Shown piece by piece: positions 47,833-58,400 of a DNA stretch of 64,000 nt. Each line of letters starts with the position of its first letter. The stretch's first letter is position 1. Below the pieces are notes generated by a model that saw only the letters and a program-made list of their open reading frames with translations, was not told the DNA's origin and did not search any database. The DNA comes from Duncaniella dubosii (GTDB lineage: Bacteria; Bacteroidota; Bacteroidia; Bacteroidales; Muribaculaceae): NCBI RefSeq assembly GCF_004803915.1, contig NZ_CP039396.1:2232001-2296000 (forward strand), read 5' to 3'. A program made the position numbers and the translations under genes.

Positions 47833-49119
47833 ATGAATTCTACTCACAGAAATATAGTAAAGACTCTTGGTAAAGTTTTGCTTGCAATACTGGGGCTTAT
47901 TCTGCTTGCATTTGTTGGAGTGATAGTCTATTTTAAATGGTTCTATTCATCTGACGATATAGATACGGAAAGTTATTATGTTAAATCTTTGCCATTGTCG
48001 AGTGACCGTTTCCCTGATGACTTTAACGAGATAGCTGCGATTGTAAAAGATAATTATTCTCTTGCCGAATCCAAGAATCTGAATCTTGATTCTATATGCG
48101 ATTTATATGCGATACGAGTAAAGGATATATCTTCACCGAAAGAATATGGCGAGATGCTTGAGGAATTTTTTGCCTCTCTTCAAGTAGGACATTCATACGT
48201 ATATTTGAAGTCGTATACTGCCGGTACTTTTCCGACGGTTATCAACGACTCTGTTTTTATCAGTAATCCGAATGATATTATGACAAAATCCGGATTCCGG
48301 GATAAGGATAGAGTCATAGCGGTTAATGGTGAATCAGTGATTGATTGGATGAACCGTAATGAGAAGTATGTAGCTGCATCTACTCCACTTAATCGTAGGC
48401 TCTTCGCTGCTGCCAATATCTTTAGGAGCCTTTTTGATACAACTCGCGACTATACTGTGTGCCGTGGAAACGATACAATAGAGATTAATTTACCTTTATT
48501 ACCCAATGATTCTCTGCCTTCTTCCGTTTCAGCTAAGACGGACAGTAAAGTTTTAAATGATAATATAGGTTATCTCGCCATTAACACAATGATGGATGGC
48601 GTAATCGAAAGTTTTGTTTCTGAATTCAATAAAGTCCGCAATTTGCCATACCTTATCATTGATGTTCGCAATAACGAGGGTGGCAATAGTGGCAATGGAC
48701 GGGAATTAGCCCGATATTTCATACATGAAGATCAGCCTCACTGTGTTGACAATAAGATAATCTCACCGGTTGATGATGCTTACCAAGGAAAGGTAGTCTT
48801 ACTCACAAGCCCTATGACTTTTTCAGCAGCTGAGAGCTTTGTCATAGATATGAAAGAGAGTGGAAATATCATATTGATTGGAGAGCCAACAGCCGGTGAT
48901 ACAGGGAACAGGCCTAAAACATTTAAGACTTCCAGTGGAATATGTTTCCGCATTCCAACCGCACCGCCGTCTGTTTCTCCTAAAGGATTTCCGTTGGAAG
49001 GAATTGGTGTTGCACCGGATTATCTTGTTTCTCAAACCGTATCGGATTTTATCAATGATAAAGATACGCAGCTTGAATTTGCAAAGCAATATTTGACCGC
49101 TACTAATTTGGATTTTTGA
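47833..49119 (+). CDS. S41-family (C-terminal processing) peptidase
   Basis: 428 residues with an N-terminal membrane helix (about 15-37, VLLAILGLILLAFVGVIVYF). An N-terminal helical domain precedes a PDZ-like region (SGFRDKDRVIAVNGESVIDW) and a tail-specific-protease core: NIGYLAINTMMDG, LIIDVRNNEGGNSGNGRELA, and MTFSAAESFVIDMKESG, whose Ser is the likely nucleophile (typically TxSA/SAAE). It is probably periplasmic. The gene is much more AT-rich than most of the window, a possible sign of transfer. TAATTTTG at 47761-47768 may be its -7 box. Confidence 0.87.
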   Translation: MNSTHRNIVKTLGKVLLAILGLILLAFVGVIVYFKWFYSSDDIDTESYYVKSLPLSSDRFPDDFNEIAAIVKDNYSLAESKNLNLDSICDLYAIRVKDISSPKEYGEMLEEFFASLQVGHSYVYLKSYTAGTFPTVINDSVFISNPNDIMTKSGFRDKDRVIAVNGESVIDWMNRNEKYVAASTPLNRRLFAAANIFRSLFDTTRDYTVCRGNDTIEINLPLLPNDSLPSSVSAKTDSKVLNDNIGYLAINTMMDGVIESFVSEFNKVRNLPYLIIDVRNNEGGNSGNGRELARYFIHEDQPHCVDNKIISPVDDAYQGKVVLLTSPMTFSAAESFVIDMKESGNIILIGEPTAGDTGNRPKTFKTSSGICFRIPTAPPSVSPKGFPLEGIGVAPDYLVSQTVSDFINDKDTQLEFAKQYLTATNLDF

Positions 49120-49183
49120 ATTAGCAAGGCTCTAAGTCTATTAGATTAAATAATCTTATTACATTTAACCAAGAAATATCAAC

Positions 49184-49675
49184 ATGAAGAAAATCATAGT
49201 GTTTATAGCCTTTATCACATCAGTGGTATGTGCTTATTCTCAAAACGACTCAATTGTCGACATGATTGCTGACGTGCAGACAAGCATCAATAGTCATAGC
49301 CAGCAGCTGACCACATCATTGCTGATGGATGATGCCTACAAGAACACTCCGGAATGGGGCAAGTACAAGGCGCTGAGTGCGGTTGGATGGACTGCATTAG
49401 GAGTTGGAGTTGCCATGACCACTACCGGTGTATTACTCTGCTTTACATCAAACTCTGATTTAGGATCAGATGCAATGTCTACCGCTTCTAAAGCATTGAT
49501 GATTTCCGGTGGAGTTATTTCTGTAGCGAGTATCCCGATAATAAGTGTGGCATATTATAATAGAAACAAGGCAAAGAAAATCGGTGTGGGCATGGGTATG
49601 ACTCAGCTTTCGACTCCGACTGTCGGACAAAATATTTGCTATACTCCAGCCATGAATTTTACTATAACCTTTTAG
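49184..49675 (+). CDS. Small membrane protein of unknown function
   Basis: 163 residues. A signal peptide (MKKIIVFIAFITSVVCAYSQ), then a soluble helical part, and two hydrophobic segments (ALSAVGWTALGVGVAMTTTG and ISGGVISVASIPIISVAYY). A short beta-like tail ends NFTITF. I recognise the general type seen often in Bacteroidales as an uncharacterised protein, but not a named family. It is 64 nt after the S41 peptidase and shares its AT-rich composition, so the two may have arrived together. Confidence 0.7.
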   Translation: MKKIIVFIAFITSVVCAYSQNDSIVDMIADVQTSINSHSQQLTTSLLMDDAYKNTPEWGKYKALSAVGWTALGVGVAMTTTGVLLCFTSNSDLGSDAMSTASKALMISGGVISVASIPIISVAYYNRNKAKKIGVGMGMTQLSTPTVGQNICYTPAMNFTITF

Positions 49676-49695
49676 TCGCGTAAAAACCGAGATAC

Positions 49696-49744
49696 GGCCA
49701 CGGCTATCCATTATGATGTCAGTATGAATAGCCGTGGCTTTTTG
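49696..49744 (+). terminator. Terminator after the small membrane protein gene
   Basis: GGCCACGGCTAT (49696-49707) pairs with ATAGCCGTGGC(T) (49728-49739), followed by TTTTT. Strong intrinsic terminator. Confidence 0.8.
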
Positions 49745-50078
49745 TGTTAAGCTATATTGAAATTTTTTAAATAAAATCAAAATTAGAATTTTCACATATT
49801 TATAAATGTAGTTTCAATTATTTTATATAATTTTGCATTGAAAATTCGATTATATTGTTTCCAGTCTGAATACCTGAAATATTTAGTGGAAATAACATTC
49901 CTCGTCATATGACAGCCGAAAGCCTATTTATAAGTTTTCGGCTTTGATTTGGAATGTACTTATTGAAAATCTTTGGTTAGGACATTATTAATTGTCTTCT
50001 TGTAGATACACAATACATAACATTTATAATATCGCAAATATTACGAATTAATTGCTTATTTAATTTTATTAACCACCA
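49745..50078. other. AT-rich leader region of the repeat-protein operon
   Basis: 334 bp before the InlB-type repeat gene. TAATTTTG at 49828-49835 is a likely -7 box, giving a leader of about 240 nt. Within it AGCCGAAA (49914-49921) pairs with TTTTCGGCT (49935-49943), followed by TTGATTT; this could be a terminator-like control element. No gene seen. Confidence 0.45.
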
Positions 50079-53000
50079 ATGAAAAAAACAATTAGCAAAT
50101 CATTAGTAACGCTGATTGTGCTGTTTCTGACGGTCTTTTCCTCTTCAGGCGCGAGCGTCCCGCTTGAATGGGCTGTCAATCCGGCTGATTATCGTTATGA
50201 CATGAGCCTCTATTTTAATGTGGCTTTTGCGACAAACGGACAACAAGTGAATCTCTCGGACTATGAGGTCGCTTCTTTTGTCGGTGATGAATGTCGAGGA
50301 GTGGCAGAGTCCATATCCGGCGTAGAGAATTGCCTCTATATGCGCATACGTAGTAATACGGAACGAGGAGAGGCGGTTTCATTTAAAATTAGAGATAAAC
50401 AGACCGGCGATGTGACCGATATTGAAGGTGTGTCCGTCACATTTGAATCGAATAAAGCCATTGGCCTTCCATCTTCACCTTATAATATATCAATCGTAAA
50501 ATATTTTGATGTAAGTATCACGGCTGCTTCCGGCGGTTCGGTGAATATAGATGGGGGAAGATACCCGGAGGGATCAAAAGTGGAAATTTCCGCTATCCCG
50601 GACGCATATTATAAATTTGTAAAGTGGAGTGATGATGTTACGGAGCAGACTCGTACAATCACTGTTGATAGAGATATCATATTGGAAGCTTCTTTTGAAG
50701 TTAATACCTATACTTTAAAATATATTGTAGATGGAGAAGAATACAGTTCATATCAGATTGGATATGGTTCTTCAATAACTCCGGAAGTAGCTCCCGAAAA
50801 AGAGGGTTACACGTTCTCAGGCTGGCAGGGTCTCCCCGAAACTATGCCGGGATCAGACGTTACCGTCACCGGCACGTTCACCGTCAACACCTACAACCTT
50901 ATCTACATGTTGGACGGCGTGGAGTATAAGCGCCTTGAAGTCGCCTATGGTGAGAAACTGACTGCCGAGGCCGCCCCTGAAAAGGAAGGCCACACGTTCT
51001 CAGGCTGGGAAGGTCTACCTGAAACTATGCCCGCGTCAGATGTCACCGTCACTGGATCATTCACAGCGGACACCTACACCCTTACCTATATGCTGGATGG
51101 TGAGGAGTATAAAAGTGTAAAGGTTGCCTTCGGCGAAAAGCTGACCGCCGAGGCCGCCCCTGAAAAGGAAGGCCATACGTTCTCAGGCTGGGAAGGTCTT
51201 CCCGAAACTATGCCGGCATCGGATGTTACCGTCACCGGCATGTTCACCGTCAATACCTACAACCTAATCTACATGTTGGACGGCGCGGAATACAAGCGCC
51301 TTGAAGTGGCCTATGGTGAAAAGCTTACCGCCGAGGCCGCCCCTGAAAAGGAAGGCCACACGTTCTCAGGCTGGGAAGGTCTACCTGAAACTATGCCCGC
51401 GTCAGATGTCACCGTCACTGGATCATTCACAGCGGACACCTACACCCTTACCTATATGCTGGATGGTGAGGAGTATAAAAGTGTAAAGGTTGCCTTCGGC
51501 GAAAAGCTGACCGCCGAGGCCGCCCCTGAAAAGGAAGGCCATACGTTCTCAGGCTGGGAAGGTCTTCCCGAAACTATGCCGGCATCGGATGTTACCGTCA
51601 CCGGCACGTTCACCGTCAATACCTACAACCTAATCTACATGTTGGACGGCGCGGAATACAAGCGCCTTGAAGTGGCCTATGGTGAAAAGCTTACCGCCGA
51701 GGCCGCCCCTGAAAAGGAAGGCCACACGTTCTCAGGCTGGGAAGGTCTACCTGAAACTATGCCCGCGTCAGATGTCACCGTCACTGGATCATTCACAGCG
51801 GACACCTACACCCTTACCTATATGCTGGATGGTGAGGAGTATAAAAGTGTAAAGGTTGCCTTCGGTGAAAAGCTGACCGCCGAGGTCGCCCCTGAAAAGG
51901 AAGGCCATACGTTCTCAGGCTGGGAAGGTCTTCCCGAAACTATGCCGGCATCGGATGTTACCGTCACCGGCACGTTCACCGTCAACACCTACAATCTTAT
52001 CTACATGTTGGATGGCGCGGAATACAAGCGCCTTGAAGTTGCCTTTGGCGAAAAGCTTACCGCCGAGGCCGCACCTGAAAAGGAAGGTCATACGTTCTCA
52101 GGCTGGGAAGGTCTACCAGAAACTATGCCCGCGTCAGATGTCACCGTCACTGGATCATTCACAGCGGACACCTATACCCTTACTTATGTTGTAGACGGCG
52201 AGGTTTACAAGACTTTCCAGTTCGCCTATGGTGAGAAACTGACCGCCGAGGCCGCCCCAGAAAAGGAAGGTCACACGTTCTCGGGCTGGGAAGGTCTTCC
52301 CGAAACTATGCCGGCATCGGATGTTACCGTTACCGGCACGTTCACCGTCAATACCTACCACCTTATCTACATGTTGGACGGCGTGGAATACAAGCGCCTT
52401 GAAGTCGCCTATGGCGAAAAGCTGACCGCCGAGGCCGCTCCAGAAAAGGATGGTTACACATTCTCGGGCTGGCAGGGTCTTCCTGAAACTATGCCGGCAT
52501 CAGATGTCACCGTCACTGGCTCATTCTCGACCAACAGCTACACCCTTACTTATGTTGTAGACGGCGAGGTTTACAAGACTTTCCAGTTCGGTTTCGGCGA
52601 AAAGCTGACCGCCGAGGCTGCTCCTGAAAAGGAAGGTCACACGTTCTCGGGCTGGGAAGGCTTACCCGAAACCATGCCCGCATCGGACGTTACGGTCACC
52701 GGCAAGTTCACTGTCAACACCTACAACCTTATCTATATGGTAGACGGTGAAGAGTACAAGCGCCTTGAAGTGGCCTATGGCGAAAAGCTGACTGCCGAGG
52801 CCGCCCCCGAAAAGGACGGTTACACATTCTCGGGCTGGCAGGGTCTTCCTGAAACTATGCCGGCATCAGATGTCACCGTCACTGGCTCATTCTCGACCAA
52901 CAGCTACACCCTTACTTATGTTGTAGACGGCGAGGTTTACAAGACTTTCCAGTTCGGTTTCGGCGAAAAGCTGACCGCCGAGGCTGCTCCTGAAAAGGAA

Positions 53001-55442
53001 GGTCACACGTTCTCGGGCTGGGAAGGCTTACCCGAAACCATGCCCGCATCGGACGTTACGGTCACCGGCAAGTTCACTGTCAACACCTACAACCTTATCT
53101 ATATGGTAGACGGTGAAGAGTACAAGCGCTTCGAAATCGCCTATGGCGAAAAGCTGACCGCCGAGGCAGCTCCAGTCAAGGACGGTTACACGTTCTCAGG
53201 CTGGCAGGGTCTCCCCGAAACGATGCCGGCATCAGATGTCACTGTGACTGGTTCATTCTCGACCAACAGCTACACCCTTACTTATGTTGTAGACGGCGCG
53301 GTTTACAAGACTTTCCAGTTCGCCTTCGGTGAAAAGCTTACCGCCGAGGCCGCTCCTGAAAAAGAAGGTCACACGTTCTCCGGCTGGGAAGGCTTACCCG
53401 AAACAATGCCCGCATCGGACGTTACGGTCACCGGCACGTTCACCGTCAACACCTACAACCTTATCTATATGGTAGATGGTGAAGAGTACAAGCGTCTTGA
53501 AGTGGCCTATGGTGAAAAGCTTACCGCTGAGGCTGCTCCAGTCAAGGACGGTTACACGTTCTCAGGCTGGCAGGGTCTTCCTGAAACGATGCCGGCATCA
53601 GATGTCACTGTGACTGGTTCATTCTCGACCAACAGCTACACCCTTACTTATGTTGTAGACGGCGAGGTTTACAAGACTTTCCAGTTCGCCTTCGGTGAAA
53701 AGCTTACCGCCGAGGCCGCACCTGAAAAAGAAGGTCACACGTTCTCCGGCTGGGAAAGTTTACCCGAAACCATGCCCGCATCGGACGTTACGGTCACCGG
53801 CACGTTCACCGTCAACACCTACAACCTTATCTATATGGTAGACGGTGAAGAGTACAAGCGCTTCGAAATCGCCTATGGCGAAAAGCTGACCGCCGAGGCT
53901 GCTCCAGTCAAGGACGGTTACACGTTCTCAGGCTGGCAGGGTCTTCCTGAAACGATGCCGGCATCAGATGTCACTGTGACTGGTTCATTCTCGACCAACA
54001 GCTACACCCTTACTTATGTTGTAGACGGCGCGGTTTACAAGACTTTCCAGTTCGCCTTCGGTGAAAAGCTGACCGCCGAGGCCGCTCCTGAAAAAGAAGG
54101 TCACACGTTCTCCGGCTGGGAAGGTTTACCCGAAACCATGCCCGCATCGGACGTTACGGTCACCGGCACGTTCACCGTCAACACCTACAACCTTATCTAT
54201 ATGGTAGACGGTGAAGAGTACAAGCGCCTTGAAGTGGCCTATGGTGAAAAGCTGACCGCCGAGGCCGCACCTGAAAAGGAAGGTTACACATTCTCAGGCT
54301 GGCAGGGTCTCCCCGAAACGATGCCGGCATCAGATGTCACTGTGACTGGTTCATTCTCGACCAACAGCTACACCCTTACTTATGTTGTAGACGGCGAGGT
54401 TTACAAGACTTTCCAGTTCGCCTATGGTGAAAAGCTGACCGCCGAGGTTGCTCCTGAAAAAGAAGGTCACACGTTCTCCGGCTGGGAAGGCTTACCCGAA
54501 ACAATGCCCGCATCGGACGTTACGGTCACCGGCAAGTTCATCGTCAACACCTACAATCTTATTTACATGGTAGATGGTGAAGAGTACAAGCGCCTTGAAG
54601 TCGCCTATGGTGAAAAGCTTACCGCCGAGGCCGCACCTGAAAAGGAGGGTCACACGTTCTCGGGTTGGGAAGGCTTACCCGAAACTATGCCCGCATCGGA
54701 TGTAACCGTTACCGGCACGTTCACCGTCAACACCTATACCCTTATCTATATGTTGGACGGTGAAACCTATAAGAGTGTTCAGATTGAATATGGTTCAAAG
54801 GTTAATCCCGAGTCAGCCCCTGAAAAAGAAGGTTACACATTCTCCGGCTGGGAGGGTCTTCCCGAAACTATGCCGGCATCAGATGTTACCGTAAACGGTA
54901 AGTATGCAATCAACAGCTATGTACTTACATATATGGTTGATGATGAGGTATATGTTTCTATGGAAGTTGAATACGGCGCAAGGATAACTCCGGAAGACGC
55001 TCCGGAGAAAGAAGGCCACACATTCTCAGGATGGGATGGTCTGCCTGACACAATGCCGTCTCACGATGTTACTGTCAACGCTTACTACATCGCCAACTAT
55101 TATAAGTTGACCGCTTATATTGACGGTGAAGTATACTTCGAGACAGAACTTTTGATGGGAGCATCGGTTGAAATCCCGGAACCTCAATTCCCCTCAGGAA
55201 AAATTTTCAATGGATGGATTGAAGAAGTGCCGGAAACAATGCCTGCACATGATGTGGAGATTCATGGTACTACATCTGTTTTCTCTACTCTGACAAATAT
55301 ATTTGTAGACGAAAACGCACTGTTGACCGTATATAATCTTAAAGGTATGCTGGTTCTTAAAGATGTAACCATCCGCGAGGCCAGTCAGAAGCTTTCGAAG
55401 GGAATATATATCATCAATGGTAAGAAAATCCTGATAAAATAA
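50079..55442 (+). CDS. Secreted InlB B-repeat (Listeria-Bacteroides repeat) surface protein
   Basis: 1787 residues. The signal peptide (about 1-25, ISKSLVTLIVLFLTVFSSSG) is followed by a domain with YEVASFVGDECRGVAESISG (about 65-85) that recurs in the next gene. Next is a divergent InlB-type repeat (ASGGSVNIDGGRYPEGSKVE, about 145-205), then 25 tandem 61-residue repeats of the Flg_new/InlB B type (about 210-1734). Each has GEKLTAEAAPEKEGHTFSGW and GLPETMPASDVTVTG. The last about 54 residues (VYNLKGMLVLKDV, LSKGIYIINGKKILIK) look like a C-terminal secretion/sorting tail of the type IX kind. It is probably displayed on the cell surface as a long adhesin-like stalk. It is 41 nt upstream of the C10 peptidase gene, likely one operon. 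Confidence 0.88.
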   Translation: MKKTISKSLVTLIVLFLTVFSSSGASVPLEWAVNPADYRYDMSLYFNVAFATNGQQVNLSDYEVASFVGDECRGVAESISGVENCLYMRIRSNTERGEAVSFKIRDKQTGDVTDIEGVSVTFESNKAIGLPSSPYNISIVKYFDVSITAASGGSVNIDGGRYPEGSKVEISAIPDAYYKFVKWSDDVTEQTRTITVDRDIILEASFEVNTYTLKYIVDGEEYSSYQIGYGSSITPEVAPEKEGYTFSGWQGLPETMPGSDVTVTGTFTVNTYNLIYMLDGVEYKRLEVAYGEKLTAEAAPEKEGHTFSGWEGLPETMPASDVTVTGSFTADTYTLTYMLDGEEYKSVKVAFGEKLTAEAAPEKEGHTFSGWEGLPETMPASDVTVTGMFTVNTYNLIYMLDGAEYKRLEVAYGEKLTAEAAPEKEGHTFSGWEGLPETMPASDVTVTGSFTADTYTLTYMLDGEEYKSVKVAFGEKLTAEAAPEKEGHTFSGWEGLPETMPASDVTVTGTFTVNTYNLIYMLDGAEYKRLEVAYGEKLTAEAAPEKEGHTFSGWEGLPETMPASDVTVTGSFTADTYTLTYMLDGEEYKSVKVAFGEKLTAEVAPEKEGHTFSGWEGLPETMPASDVTVTGTFTVNTYNLIYMLDGAEYKRLEVAFGEKLTAEAAPEKEGHTFSGWEGLPETMPASDVTVTGSFTADTYTLTYVVDGEVYKTFQFAYGEKLTAEAAPEKEGHTFSGWEGLPETMPASDVTVTGTFTVNTYHLIYMLDGVEYKRLEVAYGEKLTAEAAPEKDGYTFSGWQGLPETMPASDVTVTGSFSTNSYTLTYVVDGEVYKTFQFGFGEKLTAEAAPEKEGHTFSGWEGLPETMPASDVTVTGKFTVNTYNLIYMVDGEEYKRLEVAYGEKLTAEAAPEKDGYTFSGWQGLPETMPASDVTVTGSFSTNSYTLTYVVDGEVYKTFQFGFGEKLTAEAAPEKEGHTFSGWEGLPETMPASDVTVTGKFTVNTYNLIYMVDGEEYKRFEIAYGEKLTAEAAPVKDGYTFSGWQGLPETMPASDVTVTGSFSTNSYTLTYVVDGAVYKTFQFAFGEKLTAEAAPEKEGHTFSGWEGLPETMPASDVTVTGTFTVNTYNLIYMVDGEEYKRLEVAYGEKLTAEAAPVKDGYTFSGWQGLPETMPASDVTVTGSFSTNSYTLTYVVDGEVYKTFQFAFGEKLTAEAAPEKEGHTFSGWESLPETMPASDVTVTGTFTVNTYNLIYMVDGEEYKRFEIAYGEKLTAEAAPVKDGYTFSGWQGLPETMPASDVTVTGSFSTNSYTLTYVVDGAVYKTFQFAFGEKLTAEAAPEKEGHTFSGWEGLPETMPASDVTVTGTFTVNTYNLIYMVDGEEYKRLEVAYGEKLTAEAAPEKEGYTFSGWQGLPETMPASDVTVTGSFSTNSYTLTYVVDGEVYKTFQFAYGEKLTAEVAPEKEGHTFSGWEGLPETMPASDVTVTGKFIVNTYNLIYMVDGEEYKRLEVAYGEKLTAEAAPEKEGHTFSGWEGLPETMPASDVTVTGTFTVNTYTLIYMLDGETYKSVQIEYGSKVNPESAPEKEGYTFSGWEGLPETMPASDVTVNGKYAINSYVLTYMVDDEVYVSMEVEYGARITPEDAPEKEGHTFSGWDGLPDTMPSHDVTVNAYYIANYYKLTAYIDGEVYFETELLMGASVEIPEPQFPSGKIFNGWIEEVPETMPAHDVEIHGTTSVFSTLTNIFVDENALLTVYNLKGMLVLKDVTIREASQKLSKGIYIINGKKILIK
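50706..55280 (+). repeat. 25 x 183-bp coding tandem repeat with 366-bp higher-order period
   Basis: Twenty-five in-frame copies of 61 codons. Copies alternate between two types (YKRLEVAYGEKL and YKSVKVAFGEKL or YKTFQFAFGEKL), making a 366-bp double unit. Successive double units in the first half are identical or nearly so at DNA level (for example 51301-51486 and 51667-51852). The edge copies 1 and 23-25 are more divergent, as expected of arrays that expand and contract in the middle. Confidence 0.95.
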
Positions 55443-55483
55443 GAAACAAATAAACCAAATTCACAAATAAATAACCATCGTTT

Positions 55484-58400
55484 ATGCTTAAACCTATAAT
55501 CCGGATGCTTGCTTTTGCCACCTGTATATTTTATCCGGGGCTGGCAAATGGAGGCATACTGACAGCAGAGGAAGCGAAAGAGGTGGCTACCGATTTTTTC
55601 CAGAATGCAGACGTTTCACGTCTTGCAGATGTCGGTTCGCTGGAACTGGTATATGTAGAGAAAGTCGACACTACTCCTCGTTACTACATCTTCAATGCTA
55701 CAGACAAAAAAGGCTTTATTATTGTATCGGCCGATGATACCGCACTGCCGGTAATGGCCTATTCCACAACTTCAGCATGGCTTCCACAAGCCATGCCTGA
55801 AGCTGCGGAACGCTTGCTCGAAACTCCGGCTTCGGTGCTGAAATCAAGCTCGAGAAGGAGTCCGGGCCGAGTTTCGCGGAGTGGCCGGAAACTGCTCAAC
55901 ACTCCTACGTGGAGTCAGGAAGCACCTTTTAACAGTAAGATTCCCAACCGTCCGCTCGTCGGATGTGTCGGAACTGCTTTGGCTGAAATTCTGAAATATC
56001 ACCAATATCCTGTCAACCGTCCGTCATCTCTTGTAAAAGAAGGTGAAACAGCGACATATGACTGGAGCAACATGCGCAACGACAACTACCGCAACGGATA
56101 TAACGCTGTTGAGGGTGATGCAGTCGGCACATTGGTCGCTGATGCGGCAATCGCAATCGGCACTGATTTCGGAATGTCAAGTTCAAGCGCATTCGAAGTG
56201 AAGGTTCCCTCGGCCTTGATCACCATGTTCGGTTATGATGCCGGAGTCTCATATAAAAAGGGAAGCGAGATGGACCGTGATTCATGGGACGCGCTTATTG
56301 TAAACGAGATTGATGAGAACCGACCGGTGCTCTATTGCGGTCAGGACGTATCTGCCGGCCATGCTTTCGTGTGTGACGGATATGAAATGATGGGTCCCAC
56401 GGTCTATCTCCATATCAACTGGGGATGGGCAGGTGGTGCCGATGGCTTCTATGCCTCCGACGCACTTAACCCTACGATGAGCAAAACCTATAATTTCAAT
56501 AATCTGACGACTGTCGTATATAACATCAAGCCGGCAAGCACATCGGCCGAATGGTCTCCAATCCACCTGACAAGCGATGAAAATCAGGTCGGAATGACGA
56601 TGGATGTTACCGATATCCAGCCGGGAACGACGTTTAAAGTGAGAGCAGGTGCATTGAAAAATATATCAAACAATAATTTTTCAGGCTCAATCTCACTCGG
56701 ACTTTTCTCAGCCGACGGAACATTCAAACGACTTCTCTGCGATGGAAAAAATTTCGGGCTTTCGTCATTGAATATCCTGAAATATACAGATATCTCATGC
56801 ACTGTTCCTGCCGATGCAGTGATAGATGACGGCGATGTAATCCGTCTGGTTACGAAAGACAATACATCTTCCACATGGCTACCTGTCGCCAATGACCTCA
56901 TCACTCTTGGTGAGGCCCGTGCCAAAGGAAACACCATCCCTTATTTCAACATCAGCTTCCCTGCTGCTGTCGAGGGTGCGGAAATTACCTATACCGAGCC
57001 TCGCGTGATTAAAGGACGTGATTTCTCGTTCAAGGTAGTCCCGACATCTCCCGAGGATGTGGTGACGGTCAAGGCCAACGGATTCATTCTTACTCCGAAC
57101 GGCAACGCGTATAACCTCAGCAATGTTACAGCTGACCAGACTATAACTGTGATCGTACAGAATGCCGCCGACGTTGTGTCGAAGCGCACACTGTGGGTTC
57201 AGGCCGGCAAGCTGTCACAGCTGATAAACGATACAGAGGCCGGTACTGTGACCGACCTTACCCTCTATGGCACAATCGATGCGACAGACTTCACGTTCAT
57301 GCGTGACCGCATGAAACTGTCGAGACTTGACATTTCTGGTGTAAGTATCAAAGCCAACGGTGCCAATCCGGCAAATGCAATTCCTGCAAAGGCATTCAGC
57401 AAGTGTGGTAATCTGCGCCAGATTGTATTGCCTAAAAACATCAATACTTTCAAGAGCGGCTGTTTCAGCTATTCCGGTCTCACATCTATAGAGATTCCGG
57501 CTTCGGTGGCAACTTATGAATACAACATATTCCTCGGTTGTGGAAGCCTTCGTGAAGTGACAGTTCGCCGTTCAGCTGCTGCATGGGTCAACTGGTGTGT
57601 GTTCCAAGGTACACCAAAAGCAAAGCTCATTGTCCCCGTAGGCGCTACTGCCGCATATCGTAACAAGGATTACTGGAAGGATTTCAAGGAAATTGAGGAA
57701 CAGAATCCCGTTGCCGACAGCCAGTATACCGTAACCATACAGGATGCGGCAGGTATCAAATTCACCGCGATGACTGAATCGACGGAGGTAGCTCCCGGTT
57801 CTCAATATGAATTCAAAGTGGACACTGATGATTCATTCGGTGACGCGACTGTGGAGCTCTATGCCAACAATACACGTCTTTATCCCGGTGAAAACGGTCT
57901 CTATAAGGCAACAATCAACAGCAACACCCTGATCCACGCTAATTTCCGTCAGCCTGAGGCAACTTGGCCCGACTCTCCGTGGAAAATAACCGGTGCAGCC
58001 GGCGGTGTCGGTCTTGTGACTGATGTTGTGAATGTAGTGCCCGGAAAATCGTTTACGATCCGTGCGAACGCGCTTGGAATTCCTTCGGAAAATGCCGATC
58101 AGTTCTACTGTGTCGCACTCACTGATAAGGACGGCGGTGTCAAGGAGATCATATCGCCTGTCATCTATAACAGTATTTACAATTATGGCAACCAGCCATG
58201 TAATTTCGTCTGTCAGGTAAAGGATGCGACTGTGCGCGAGGGTAACCTAATCCGTGTCGTTTCGTCTCTCGACAAGAAAAAATGGAGTCTTGTCAATGCT
58301 GCGAACGATACTATTGCCGACCGCATCAGTGCCATTGGCAACCGTGTGGTATACTATAATATAAATATGCCACAGAAGGTTGAGGGTGCTTCCATACAAG

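Noticed and set aside
50706..55280. CRISPR-like regular repetition
   Set aside because: Repeats are contiguous, in frame, 183 bp long and coding, with no unique spacers; they are protein repeats.
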